Assembly (NCBI GenBank): GCA_049596815.1
Contig: JBMYLY010000002.1
Span: 1 to 64,000 of the forward strand
Source: UBA724 sp049596815
GTDB taxonomy: Bacteria > Bacteroidota > Bacteroidia > Flavobacteriales > Flavobacteriaceae
Direction: 5' to 3'
Length of the DNA stretch: 64,000 nt
The position numbers were made by a program, and so were the translations under genes. The number at the start of each line of letters is the position of its first letter. The stretch's first letter is position 1. Below are positions 9,034-16,966 of the stretch, piece after piece. The notes under the pieces are model-generated. The model searched no databases and had not been told where the DNA came from. It saw only the letters and a list, made by a program, of their open reading frames with translations.

Positions 9034-9464
9034 TCTTCAAGGTGCAAGTGGGTAAGTGTAACCCCGGCTTTGGCTAAAAAATCCAGTCCCGAAGTGTCCT
9101 TGTAGGCTTGGGCATATACCACACGCCTGATGCCGGCTTGGTGAATCAATTTGCTGCATTCTTTACAAGGAGATAAGGTAATGTAAAGGGTCGCACCCGA
9201 ACAAGATTGGGTCGAGGCAGCAACTTTCATAATCGCGTTGGCCTCAGCGTGCAACACATACCACTTGGTGTAGTTGTCTTCGTCTTCACAAGGGTTTTCA
9301 AAACCGGTCGGTGTACCGTTATATCCGTCAGAAATAATCATTCGATCTTTGACAATCAACGCCCCTACTTTTTTGCGTTCACAATGGGATAGCTTGGCCC
9401 ACTCAAAAGCCATACGCATATAGGCGCGGTCATAGCGCTGTTGTTTGGCCTCGGCTTTGGTCAT
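9030..9464 (-). CDS. dCMP / cytidine deaminase family zinc enzyme
   Basis: 144 aa from the ATG at 9464. Zinc-dependent deaminase motifs are visible: HAE in VLHAEANAIMK (zinc ligand and catalytic Glu) and PCxxC in LSPCKECSKLI. The NGTPTGFENPCED segment is typical of deoxycytidylate deaminases, which make dUMP for thymidylate synthesis, fitting the ribonucleotide reductase genes nearby though not in an operon with them. A longer reading from 9530 is open, but the 9464 start overlaps the upstream HupE-like stop in an ATGA arrangement and gives the usual family length. Confidence 0.88.
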   Translation of the reverse strand: MTKAEAKQQRYDRAYMRMAFEWAKLSHCERKKVGALIVKDRMIISDGYNGTPTGFENPCEDEDNYTKWYVLHAEANAIMKVAASTQSCSGATLYITLSPCKECSKLIHQAGIRRVVYAQAYKDTSGLDFLAKAGVTLTHLHLED

Positions 9465-10039
9465 GGCAAACGATCTATTAGGATGGGCAACAAAATGCCA
9501 ATGATAATGCTTGAACCCACCAACAGCCAATCGCGGCGGCTGGCAGTAAACACATACAATACCACTACATTAAGCACAAGCACCAACAAAGCCAACAACA
9601 CTTGTGCGGACTCTATGCCCAAGGCAAAAGCCAATAGCGACACCCCTAGAGAACTGTCGCTGTCTTTAATCAAGTCAAAATATGATGCAAAACCAAATCC
9701 ATGGATCACCCCAAAAAACAAGGTGACCACCAAGGGTGTCAAGGCGGATTTGACCGTAGTCTTGGGCGCCCATACTATATTGTAGAGCGCAGCGATCAAT
9801 ATGCTCAAAGGAATCAAAAACTCGATCCAAGTCATGCTCACACGAACAATTCCATAGGTGGCTAACACTAACGACAGGCTGTGCCCAACAGTAAATATTG
9901 TAACTAGCCCAAGCAGTCTTTTCCACTGACGCACGGCAAATGGCAAGCACAAGGCTGCCAAAAACAACAAGTGGTCATAACCTTGCCAGTCCCAGACATG
10001 CTGGAAGCCCATTTTGATCAATAACCAAAAATCATTCAT
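9461..10039 (-). CDS. HupE/UreJ family membrane protein
   Basis: 192 aa, about six membrane helices. The N-terminal GFQHVWDWQGYDHLLFLAALCLP segment, with HxxxxxDH-type histidine and aspartate residues, is the HupE/UreJ signature. The family includes nickel-uptake-associated proteins of hydrogenase and urease clusters, but no hydrogenase, urease or nickel gene is near, and in Bacteroidetes the protein usually stands alone. Metal transport is therefore only a family-level inference. Translationally coupled (ATGA) to the downstream deaminase. Confidence 0.8.
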   Translation of the reverse strand: MNDFWLLIKMGFQHVWDWQGYDHLLFLAALCLPFAVRQWKRLLGLVTIFTVGHSLSLVLATYGIVRVSMTWIEFLIPLSILIAALYNIVWAPKTTVKSALTPLVVTLFFGVIHGFGFASYFDLIKDSDSSLGVSLLAFALGIESAQVLLALLVLVLNVVVLYVFTASRRDWLLVGSSIIIGILLPILIDRLP

Positions 10040-10075
10040 GCTTTAAAATGATACGTAAACATAACGAAAACTAGA

Positions 10076-10783
10076 CTAAAATCCGCGGTCGTTTTTGATT
10101 TGTTCGTAGGCCTTTTGAATCTGTTGGAATTTTTCTCGGGCCGCTTTGACATAAGCTTCCCCCAAGTGCTGTACTTTGTCGGGGTGGTGCTTTTTGGCCA
10201 AGTCGCGATAGGCTTTTTTGATTTGGGCGTCTGTGGCTGTGCGAGATACCTCCAAAATTTTGTAGGCGCTATCAGCTTGCTGAACAAACATGGCTTTGAT
10301 GCTTTCAAAATCCATCATACGCACTTTTAGATAACCGGCAAAGGACTGTATCTTTCGCCATTCTGGTTCGCTCACCGAACCGTCGGCTTGGGCGATGCCA
10401 AACAAAAAGTGTAGCAATTGCAACCGGCTTTCGTAGCGGGCATTGAGCGCAAAAAAAGAACAGATTTCCAAGGCCGACACATCAGATTTGTTTAGCTCGC
10501 TGTTAAACACCCGAAACACCTCGTTGGCGCGCTCCCTGCCATAGGCCGACACAAAATAGCGCCGTACATAGTCGAGTTCTTTCTGAGTGACTTTGCCATC
10601 GGCCTTGATGACAAGCCCAGCCAAAGTCAGCAGCTTGAGTTCAAAGTCTTGGGTGCTGATACGCGTGCTGCGAAAGCTTGTCTTAACCCGGGTATTTTCG
10701 AAAAGGCTGCCGATAAAAAATCCCAATACCGCCCCGGGAAAACGAAATAGCAAATAGCCCAACAAGGCAAAAATCCAACGCAT
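10076..10783 (-). CDS. TerB-like / DnaJ domain membrane co-chaperone (DjlA-like)
   Basis: 235 aa from the ATG at 10783. Order: N-terminal membrane anchor (MRWIFALLGYLLFRFPGAVL), TerB-like helical domain (about 45-155), C-terminal J domain (about 170-235) with the HPD motif in KKHHPDKVQ. This is the DjlA arrangement: a membrane-bound J protein that stimulates DnaK. The reading frame stays open to 11017, but that would overlap the divergent bacilliredoxin gene and its promoter. A consensus TACCTTTG box lies 6 bases upstream of 10783, and the protein then starts exactly at the anchor as in homologues. Confidence 0.85.
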   Translation of the reverse strand: MRWIFALLGYLLFRFPGAVLGFFIGSLFENTRVKTSFRSTRISTQDFELKLLTLAGLVIKADGKVTQKELDYVRRYFVSAYGRERANEVFRVFNSELNKSDVSALEICSFFALNARYESRLQLLHFLFGIAQADGSVSEPEWRKIQSFAGYLKVRMMDFESIKAMFVQQADSAYKILEVSRTATDAQIKKAYRDLAKKHHPDKVQHLGEAYVKAAREKFQQIQKAYEQIKNDRGF

Positions 10784-10789
10784 AAGTGG

Positions 10790-10797
10790 CAAAGGTA
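10790..10797 (-). promoter_or_regulatory. Bacteroidetes -7 promoter box for the DjlA-like gene
   Basis: Minus-strand TACCTTTG, 6 bases before the ATG at 10783. It supports the short start and a leaderless transcript. Confidence 0.55.
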
Positions 10798-10889
10798 CAA
10801 AGGAATTTTCGACGAATGCGCGTGTTTTCAGATAGGATTCTAATTCCATGTCTAGCCTTTGGTCTTCTTCCCAAATCCACATAGTTATG

Positions 10890-10897
10890 TATCTTTG
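10890..10897 (+). promoter_or_regulatory. Bacteroidetes -7 promoter box for the bacilliredoxin gene
   Basis: TATCTTTG, ending 18 bases before the ATG at 10916; exact TAnnTTTG match. Confidence 0.55.
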
Positions 10898-10915
10898 GGG
10901 TCTAAAATTTTTGCT

Positions 10916-11326
10916 ATGTATCCAGCCGAATTGGTTCAACCCATGCGCGACGAGCTTACCGCCGTCGGATTTGATGAATTGGCAGATGCCTCCGCCGTAG
11001 AAAACGCACTCGCTCAAGCCGGTACCACCCTAGTGGTGGTCAATTCTGTTTGTGGCTGCGCCGCGGCCAATGCGCGCCCCGGTGTGCGTATGTCCTTGGC
11101 CAACGAAAAGACCCCTGGGCAGCTCACAACCGTATTTGCTGGTGTAGATCGCGAGGCTACAGATGCGGCCCGCCAACAGATGGTGCCTTTCCCACCCTCC
11201 TCACCCAGTATCGCGCTTTTTAAAGACGGTGAGTTGGTTCATATGTTAGAACGCCACCATATCGAAGGACGCCCTGCCGAGCTCATCGCCGAAAACCTCA
11301 TAGAGGCCTACAACAATTTCTGTTAG
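10916..11326 (+). CDS. BrxA/BrxB (YphP/YqiW) family bacilliredoxin
   Basis: 136 aa. Thioredoxin-fold protein with the CGC active-site motif at C46-G47-C48 (NSVCGCAAANARPG), the hallmark of this family. In Firmicutes these proteins remove bacillithiol from mixed disulfides. Several Bacteroidetes also make bacillithiol, so a thiol-redox role is a reasonable family inference. A conserved FPPSSPSIALFKDGELVHMLERHHIEG segment forms the C-terminal strand/helix. The ATG at 10916 is preferred to an upstream in-frame reading because a TATCTTTG box lies just before it. The next gene begins 3 bases after the stop. Confidence 0.88.
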   Translation: MYPAELVQPMRDELTAVGFDELADASAVENALAQAGTTLVVVNSVCGCAAANARPGVRMSLANEKTPGQLTTVFAGVDREATDAARQQMVPFPPSSPSIALFKDGELVHMLERHHIEGRPAELIAENLIEAYNNFC

Positions 11327-11329
11327 GCT

Positions 11330-12073
11330 TTGCAAGTACTGCAAAAAGCCATCGCCTATCCGTTAAGCATTCTATACTACCTATGCTTCGGATTGAATTT
11401 GTTGTTTTTTCATGCTGTGCAGTGGGTGTGTTTTTATGGATTTGGTTACAGTGCACACAAAAAAAGTGTGGACATCATGAATTTCTTTCTGTTGCGCTGT
11501 CTGAACCTTTTAGGGACACGTATTTCGTTTGAAAACCCACACGAATTGCATAAAAACCAGTCCTATATTATTGTAGCCAACCACCAAGGCATGTTCGACA
11601 TTCCACCGCTGATATGGTTTCTGCGGAAAGTCCATCCCAAATTCATCAGCAAAAAGGAGTTGGGCAAAGGAATCCCCGGGGTGTCGTTTAACCTTAGACA
11701 CGGAGGATCGGTACTTATCAATCGCAAAAACCCCAAACAAGCTTTGGAGGCCATCACCAACTTTGCGAAAAGTCTACAAAACAACCATCGCAGCGCGGTC
11801 ATTTTCCCTGAAGGAACACGAAGCCGCACACATCAGCCCAAAAAATTTCAAACCCGTGGGTTGCTCACCCTAATGGAACATATGTCTGATGCCTTGATTT
11901 TGCCTGTGACCATCAATCACTCTTGGAAGTTGATGCGTTGGGGTAGTTTTCCAATGGGGATAGGCGTACACATGAAGTTCAAAGTGCATGCGCCCCTAGC
12001 CATGACACAACATCCCCATGAAGATCTTGTCTCAAAAGTTGAAAAGCAGATTATTGCGGGTATAGAAAGCTAA
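11330..12073 (+). CDS. 1-acyl-sn-glycerol-3-phosphate acyltransferase (PlsC family), first copy
   Basis: 247 aa. Transfers an acyl chain to lysophosphatidate in membrane lipid synthesis. The catalytic HX4D motif is at H85-D90 (NHQGMFDI), followed by the phosphate-binding FPEGTRSR near residue 163 and a GLLTLMEH/LPVTI block. An N-terminal hydrophobic segment (8-35) anchors it. The start appears to be TTG at 11330, 3 bases after the bacilliredoxin stop, because there is no ATG before the conserved region; this start is uncertain. A second PlsC-like gene is at 46090. Its stop interlocks with that of the convergent crotonase gene. Confidence 0.9.
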   Translation: MQVLQKAIAYPLSILYYLCFGLNLLFFHAVQWVCFYGFGYSAHKKSVDIMNFFLLRCLNLLGTRISFENPHELHKNQSYIIVANHQGMFDIPPLIWFLRKVHPKFISKKELGKGIPGVSFNLRHGGSVLINRKNPKQALEAITNFAKSLQNNHRSAVIFPEGTRSRTHQPKKFQTRGLLTLMEHMSDALILPVTINHSWKLMRWGSFPMGIGVHMKFKVHAPLAMTQHPHEDLVSKVEKQIIAGIES

Positions 12074-12843
12074 TATTTGGGCTTGCGTTTCCGCAAAAAA
12101 GACTGGGTGCCTTCCCGAAAATTTTCCGTGCCAAAACAAGTGCCAAAAGCTTCGGCCTCGGCCGCATAGCCATCGGTTTGGGTTTCATAGCCCGCATTGA
12201 CAGCCCCTATGAGTTGGGTTTGTGCCTGAGGTGCATTTTCTATGATTTGAGATGCCAATATTTCCACTGTTTTATTGAGTTCTGAAGATGAGCAAACACG
12301 ATTTGCCAGTCCGATTTCATAGGCCCGTTGGGCATCGACCATGGAAGCTGTTAGCAGCAATTCCATAGCACGGCCTTTGCCAACCAATTGAGGCAATCGT
12401 TGGGTGCCGCCATAACCCGGAATCAACCCCAAAGAAGTCTCTGGCATGCCCACGCGCGCTGTGTCTGCAAAAACCCGCACATGGCAAGCCATGGCCAATT
12501 CTAAGCCGCCCCCAAGCGCATAGCCATTGACAGCTGCGATGACGGGTTTGCTGTAGTTTTCTATATAGTCAAAAACCGTACGGTTGCCCTCAAGAACGAG
12601 GTCTTTGGCCTCTTCGGGGGTCAAGTCGGCCAGTTCGGCAATGTCTGCCCCGGCTACAAAAGCTTTGTCTCCCGAACCTGTCAATGCCACTACACGGACC
12701 CGAGCGTCTTGCTCCAAAGCCACCAATGCCTGGTGGAGTTCCACCAAGGTTGCACGATTGAGCGCGTTGCGCTTTTTTGGGCGATGTATGATTAGCCAAG
12801 CTATGGCTTGCTTTTGCTGGACTTTTAAGTGTTCGTATTTCAT
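12070..12843 (-). CDS. Enoyl-CoA hydratase/isomerase family protein (crotonase)
   Basis: 257 aa, a normal length for the family. Oxyanion-hole segments are visible: AFVAGADIAEL (about residues 62-72) and NGYALGGGLELAMACHVRV (about 104-122), and the catalytic Glu positions of hydratases fall in GGGLELAMAC and MPETSLGLIPGYGGTQRL. These features match short-chain enoyl-CoA hydratase (hydration of trans-2-enoyl-CoA, beta-oxidation or amino-acid degradation). The substrate is not determinable. Its ATG overlaps the stop of the upstream histidine kinase (ATGA), an unusual pairing that implies coupled translation. Confidence 0.9.
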   Translation of the reverse strand: MKYEHLKVQQKQAIAWLIIHRPKKRNALNRATLVELHQALVALEQDARVRVVALTGSGDKAFVAGADIAELADLTPEEAKDLVLEGNRTVFDYIENYSKPVIAAVNGYALGGGLELAMACHVRVFADTARVGMPETSLGLIPGYGGTQRLPQLVGKGRAMELLLTASMVDAQRAYEIGLANRVCSSSELNKTVEILASQIIENAPQAQTQLIGAVNAGYETQTDGYAAEAEAFGTCFGTENFREGTQSFLRKRKPKY

Positions 12844-14297
12844 GATTCAGGATGTGGCGCTATAGGAAAGCATACGGTAAAAGTCGTTTTTTTATTAGGC
12901 ACGGACTGAAAATCTATGGTGCCCTCATAGGTCTGTACAATGTTTTTGACCATACCCAAGCCCAAGCCCATACCGCTGGATTTGGTCGTGAATTTGGGTT
13001 CGAAAATTTTATCGGCATGCTTTTTAGGGATTCCTATGCCGTTGTCAGTAATGGTGATACAAACTCTCTCATCTTGCACAAAGACCTGAACTTTGATGCT
13101 GGGGTTGGGAACTTCTGCACATGCCTGCACCGCGTTTTTGACAAGATTGGTAACCACTCTGATCAGTTGGGTACGATCTAACCGGGCGCAGGTGGGCGAT
13201 GGGGGTGCGTCAAAAGTGATGTTTTTGTCGTTGAAGATTTCAAGTGCCAATTTGGTGGTTTTGGCTACGTCCAAGATTTCGGATTGCTGAGCGGGCATTT
13301 CGGCAAAATTGGAAAAAGCCGAGGCAATGGTGCTGAGAATATCGATTTGCTGAATCAGCGTTTGGGAAAAATCGGCCAGCTTCTCACGAACATTCTCTGC
13401 GTTGGGGTCAAACTGCTGCTCAAAGCTCTGCACACTGAGTCGCATGGGTGTGAGGGGATTTTTGATTTCATGAGCGACTTGCTTGGCCATTTCTCGCCAC
13501 GCATGTTCGCGTTCGCTCTTGGCTAGTTTGACCGCACTGGCCTCCAACTGATCGACCATGCTGTTATAAGCATCGACAAGTTGTGATATTTCTTTGCTGG
13601 CACGATCTACCAAGATTTTTTGATTGGATTTGTTTAGGGCAATTTTGTTGATTTTGGTGCCTATTTCTTCCAAAGACTGGGTAATGTACTTAGACACAAA
13701 GTATGCCAGCACTATGGCGATGCCTAGCATCAACACATAGACCTGTAGCAACCGAGCCAAAAAGTTTTGGAGCTCCATAGCGCTCAGTGAGTCATCGTCA
13801 TAATAAGGCAAATTCAATACCCCGATTCGGACACCTTGTGGGTTTTGGATGTAAGAAAATGAGGATCGGTATTGTTCTTCCGCTAAGTTTTGGATTTCGA
13901 TAAACTGCCCGTCCAAAGCGACATCGAGCTGTTTGAGTGTGTTCTTGGGGATGCGCGTTGCCTCTTGTTGGAGGGGAAACTGGGTACTGGTGATCAGTTG
14001 CCCGGACAGGTTGTAGATGCGAAAATTGACGTTTTGTTCATCGGCAATTTGAAAAACCACCTCTCCAAAGATGGAATCCAAATAGGCTTCGGTTGGTGGA
14101 AAACTGGTCTGACTCAGTATATAGTCAATCCGTGTGTGAAGTTGTACTTCCTTGCGCTGAAGGCGTTGTTCATGGTATTGGTTAGACTGTTCGCGGTACT
14201 GGTAAATGGTCACCCCGGCAATAAGTAAAGATGCCACGACTACCAAAAAAATCATGGCGGTAAATATGCGGCCACGCAATGAGATTTGCGCTCTCAT
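12840..14297 (-). CDS. Membrane sensor histidine kinase, NtrY-like, orphan
   Basis: 485 aa. Layout: TM1 (about 14-30), periplasmic sensor region (about 31-180), TM2 (about 184-203), HAMP (about 203-256), HisKA with phospho-acceptor H276 in AHEIKNPLTPMRLS, and HATPase with N-box NLVKNAVQAC, G1 DNGIGIP and G2 SGMGLGLGMVKNIV. The HEIKNPLTPMRLS H-box is of the NtrY/AtoS type. No response regulator is adjacent. It sits between hemJ (1 base upstream) and a crotonase (ATGA overlap), so it may be transcribed with the heme genes on this strand. The signal is unknown. Confidence 0.92.
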   Translation of the reverse strand: MRAQISLRGRIFTAMIFLVVVASLLIAGVTIYQYREQSNQYHEQRLQRKEVQLHTRIDYILSQTSFPPTEAYLDSIFGEVVFQIADEQNVNFRIYNLSGQLITSTQFPLQQEATRIPKNTLKQLDVALDGQFIEIQNLAEEQYRSSFSYIQNPQGVRIGVLNLPYYDDDSLSAMELQNFLARLLQVYVLMLGIAIVLAYFVSKYITQSLEEIGTKINKIALNKSNQKILVDRASKEISQLVDAYNSMVDQLEASAVKLAKSEREHAWREMAKQVAHEIKNPLTPMRLSVQSFEQQFDPNAENVREKLADFSQTLIQQIDILSTIASAFSNFAEMPAQQSEILDVAKTTKLALEIFNDKNITFDAPPSPTCARLDRTQLIRVVTNLVKNAVQACAEVPNPSIKVQVFVQDERVCITITDNGIGIPKKHADKIFEPKFTTKSSGMGLGLGMVKNIVQTYEGTIDFQSVPNKKTTFTVCFPIAPHPES

Positions 14298-14298
14298 A

Positions 14299-14838
14299 TC
14301 AATCTTTGTTGCGGTAACGTTTGTACAATCGGATGCCGAGCATGAGCAATATGCCTAAAGCAATAAGCCCCAACACCCCAAAAACCCAGTGGAAACTGCT
14401 TTTGAGGATGGCCAAAAATATGATGGCAAACAGCAGCAGTGTAGCCCCTTCGTTCCAGAGGCGCATAAAACCTGAGCTGTGACGAATGTGGTCGGCTTGT
14501 AGTGCTAAAAACATACGGTGCGTTTTGAGATGATACACAAAAAGAAGTCCCACAAACCCGAGTTTAATCAGCATCCATTGTTGGGTCAGTAAACCGGGAT
14601 TGAGCACCAACAGCCAAAGGGCAAAGATTAGGGTCAAAACTGCTGATGGCCATGTGATGATATACCACAAACGCCGACTCATCAGCTTGAGTTGAGGAAT
14701 CAAAATGTCCGCTTCTTCCTGTGGTTTCTGGCTCGATTCAATGTGATAGATAAACAAACGAGGGATATAAAACAGGCCTGCAAACCATGTTACAACAAAA
14801 ATCAGATGTAAGGCCTTGATGTAATTATAATACTCCAC
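14299..14838 (-). CDS. hemJ: Protoporphyrinogen IX oxidase, HemJ type
   Basis: 179 aa, about five membrane helices. HemJ converts protoporphyrinogen IX to protoporphyrin IX, the penultimate heme step. The N-terminal YYNYIKALHLIFVVTWFAGLFYIPRLF matches the UPF0093/HemJ family with the conserved His at H11, and the invariant Lys of the family appears as K92 in QQWMLIKLGFVGLL. It has an extra hydrophobic C-terminal helix (about 150-172) after the core. Its position immediately downstream of hemH (32-base gap) strongly supports the assignment over a generic CopD-like membrane protein. Confidence 0.9.
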   Translation of the reverse strand: MEYYNYIKALHLIFVVTWFAGLFYIPRLFIYHIESSQKPQEEADILIPQLKLMSRRLWYIITWPSAVLTLIFALWLLVLNPGLLTQQWMLIKLGFVGLLFVYHLKTHRMFLALQADHIRHSSGFMRLWNEGATLLLFAIIFLAILKSSFHWVFGVLGLIALGILLMLGIRLYKRYRNKD

Positions 14839-14870
14839 CTACGAGGGGGTTTAGACTCTAAAAGTACCAA

Positions 14871-15890
14871 TTATTCGGCAACTGCCCACTCATCGATCCA
14901 GCGACTTAGCACCTTGACCCAATCGTCTCGGTCATTGATACAAGGAACCACATGCAGTTTTTCGCCGCCATTTTCTTCAAATTCTTCTGCGGCTTCCATG
15001 CCGATTTCCTCCAAGGTTTCCAAACAATCCGACACAAAAGCAGGTGTGACAATAGCCATTTTTTGGGTGCCGTTTTTGGCAAAGTTTTCAACCGTTTTGT
15101 CGGTATAAGGTTGCAACCATTTGTCCCCGGCCAACCGAGATTGGAAAGAGGTCGAATAGGTCCCTGGCTTTAATTCCAAATACTCTGCCACCAAGCGTGT
15201 GGTTTCATAGCATTGGTGTCGGTAACAATACTGGTGGGCTTTAGAGGGTGTTTGGCAACACTGCCCATCTATGGCGCAGTGCGATTTGGTCACATCGCTT
15301 TTTCTGATGTGTCTCTCTGGCACTCCGTGATAAGAGAACAAAATGTGCTCCCACTCTTTTTGCTGTAAGAATTCTTGTATGGAGTTGGACAATACTCTCA
15401 CATAATCGGGATGCTTGTAAAAGGCGGGGAGATGGGTAAACTGCATCTGTGGATAGTGCTTGGCACGTAGCTCCTCTGCCAAGACAACAATGGTTTCTGT
15501 AGTGGCCATGGCATGTTGGGGGTAGAGGGGCACAAGCAGCACCTCGTCTACACCTTTTTCATGAAGCTCAGCCAAGCCGGTAGCGATGCTGGGTTTGCCA
15601 TAGCGCATGGCCAAAGCAATCGGAACCGACGACAACTCCTGAACCTTTTTTTGCAAACGTTCGGATAGTACTATTAAAGGCGACCCTTCCTCCCACCAAA
15701 TTTTTTTATACGCCTTGGCAGAGCGTTTGGGTCGGGTGTTGAGGATGATGCCTTTGACTAGAAAAGTACGCAGCCACTTGGGTACATCAATGACCCGTTC
15801 ATCCATCAGAAATTCTTCCAAATAAGGTTTTACGTCTTTAGGCTCAGGACTGTCTGGGGAGCCCAAATTGACGAGGAGTACTCCTTTCAT
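14871..15890 (-). CDS. hemH: Ferrochelatase
   Basis: 339 aa from the ATG at 15890. Inserts Fe2+ into protoporphyrin IX to make protoheme. Starts MKGVLLVNLGSPDSP, a standard beginning. The metal-binding His is in LFSYHGVPERH and the conserved Glu in DCLETLEEIGMEA. A Cys-rich loop (HCAIDGQCCQTPSKAHQYCYRHQCYETT) replaces the simpler loop of many homologues, but is also seen in other Bacteroidetes and proteobacterial enzymes. A longer reading to 15965 would run into the AraC gene. A -7-like TATCTTCG lies about 20-30 bases upstream at the end of that gene. Confidence 0.96.
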   Translation of the reverse strand: MKGVLLVNLGSPDSPEPKDVKPYLEEFLMDERVIDVPKWLRTFLVKGIILNTRPKRSAKAYKKIWWEEGSPLIVLSERLQKKVQELSSVPIALAMRYGKPSIATGLAELHEKGVDEVLLVPLYPQHAMATTETIVVLAEELRAKHYPQMQFTHLPAFYKHPDYVRVLSNSIQEFLQQKEWEHILFSYHGVPERHIRKSDVTKSHCAIDGQCCQTPSKAHQYCYRHQCYETTRLVAEYLELKPGTYSTSFQSRLAGDKWLQPYTDKTVENFAKNGTQKMAIVTPAFVSDCLETLEEIGMEAAEEFEENGGEKLHVVPCINDRDDWVKVLSRWIDEWAVAE

Positions 15891-15900
15891 TTCAATTTTT

Positions 15901-16767
15901 TTACGAAGATACAGACATAATGTATTTTTTGGGAGTCGTGCCGTATTTCTTTTTAAATGCTGCAATAAAATGGCTCGAGGTGCTGTAGCCCAATTTGAGG
16001 CCTACTTCATTCACATTTTGCGCACCTGAAGATAATATCTGACGTGCCAACTCCATTTTGTGGTCCAATAAAAATTGAAAAACCGGCATCCCATACAATT
16101 GCTTAAAACCATCTTTGAGTCGTTTCAGGCTCAGCCCTACCTCATCGGCCAAAGACTGCAGGCTTGGCGGCTCAGACATACGATCAATAATAATCTGCTT
16201 GGCCAAACGAATTTTTTGAACATTCTCTTCATCAACCAAAAAAGGGCATTGGGCCACATCGGCGGCTTTTGAGGGGTTGAAATACAAACTGAACAACTCA
16301 TAGACTTTCGCCTTCAGGTACAAGCGTCCCATAAGCGCATCCGAGTCGTTTTGTAACATCTGGCTTAAGACCACCGCCATTGCAGGTGTAATAATTTGGT
16401 CTTGATAATATTTCTTGTTGATGTTTTCCTCATTGAGAAAAGCGATAGACTCAGCTTCGTGAGAAAAAAGACCGTGAAATTTTTTGATGGAAATCAGCAC
16501 ACTTACCATTTTGGTGCCGGGCTCTAAATAGCTTTCCATCGGTAGGGTACGCTGGGGGTTGTACAAGAGCAACATATGCTCATCTGCTAATGGTAAGGTA
16601 TAATTCCCATTGTTAAAAATGAATGCAGCCTTGCCCTTAAAGCAAAAATGAAATTGAATGCAATTTTCTTCAACATCTCGAATCACCTTTTGTGGATTTT
16701 GAGCGTTGTTTTCACATAGCAATACCCAAAATCCATTTTCAATTTGACAAAAACGTTCCAGACTCAT
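15901..16767 (-). CDS. AraC-family transcriptional regulator of the heme cluster
   Basis: 288 aa from the ATG at 16767. N-terminal ligand/dimer domain of unknown specificity (about 1-170) followed by the AraC double helix-turn-helix (about 190-286): first HTH in LQSLADEVGLSLKRLKDGFKQ, second in VNEVGLKLGYSTSSHFIAAFKKKYG. It sits between hemH (10 bases) and, divergently, hemA, so it is the obvious candidate regulator of the cluster; heme, iron or an intermediate as effector is speculation. The frame extends to a TTG at 16797, but that codon lies inside the -7 box TACATTTG, so the ATG is preferred. A GGGAGG stretch 13 bases before the ATG is a rare Shine-Dalgarno-like sequence here. Confidence 0.9.
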   Translation of the reverse strand: MSLERFCQIENGFWVLLCENNAQNPQKVIRDVEENCIQFHFCFKGKAAFIFNNGNYTLPLADEHMLLLYNPQRTLPMESYLEPGTKMVSVLISIKKFHGLFSHEAESIAFLNEENINKKYYQDQIITPAMAVVLSQMLQNDSDALMGRLYLKAKVYELFSLYFNPSKAADVAQCPFLVDEENVQKIRLAKQIIIDRMSEPPSLQSLADEVGLSLKRLKDGFKQLYGMPVFQFLLDHKMELARQILSSGAQNVNEVGLKLGYSTSSHFIAAFKKKYGTTPKKYIMSVSS

Positions 16768-16779
16768 AGCGTTATTTTT
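16766..16779. repeat. 14-bp direct repeat, left copy (overlaps araC-type start)
   Basis: ATAGCGTTATTTTT, repeated exactly at 16891-16904. This copy covers the start codon and leader of the AraC-family gene. Exact 14-base direct repeats on both sides of a divergent regulator promoter are a plausible operator pair. Confidence 0.5.
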
Positions 16780-16794
16780 ACCTCCCTTTTTGGG

Positions 16795-16802
16795 CAAATG
16801 TA
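16795..16802 (-). promoter_or_regulatory. Bacteroidetes -7 promoter box for the AraC-family gene
   Basis: Minus-strand TACATTTG, 27 bases before the ATG at 16767; exact TAnnTTTG match. Confidence 0.5.
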
Positions 16803-16890
16803 AGGATATTTCGTTCTTATATTTAACTTATTTATATTGATTCTAATCTATAGATAGGTTTGTGCCCTCATTGCGATAGAAAAAGTACTT

Positions 16891-16904
16891 ATAGCGTTAT
16901 TTTT
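16891..16904. repeat. 14-bp direct repeat, right copy (upstream of hemA promoter)
   Basis: ATAGCGTTATTTTT, identical to 16766-16779 and 125 bases away. It ends about 20 bases before the hemA -33 TTTG box. Confidence 0.5.
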
Positions 16905-16924
16905 TTGTGCGTGGCAAAAATAGT

Positions 16925-16954
16925 TTTGTATCAAACTTAACTCAGATACTTTTG
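16925..16954 (+). promoter_or_regulatory. Bacteroidetes promoter of hemA (-33 TTTG, -7 TACTTTTG)
   Basis: TTTG at 16925-16928, an 18-base spacer, then TACTTTTG at 16947-16954, a good match to TTTG-N(18-21)-TAnnTTTG. It ends 12 bases before the ATG at 16967 and shows that the in-frame upstream reading from 16907 is untranscribed. Confidence 0.6.
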
Positions 16955-16966
16955 TCGCACCTACCG

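Noticed and set aside
10784..11017. N-terminal extension of the DjlA-like gene (open frame to 11017)
   Set aside because: It would overlap the divergent bacilliredoxin gene and both promoters; the TACCTTTG box and the membrane-anchor N-terminus support the start at 10783.
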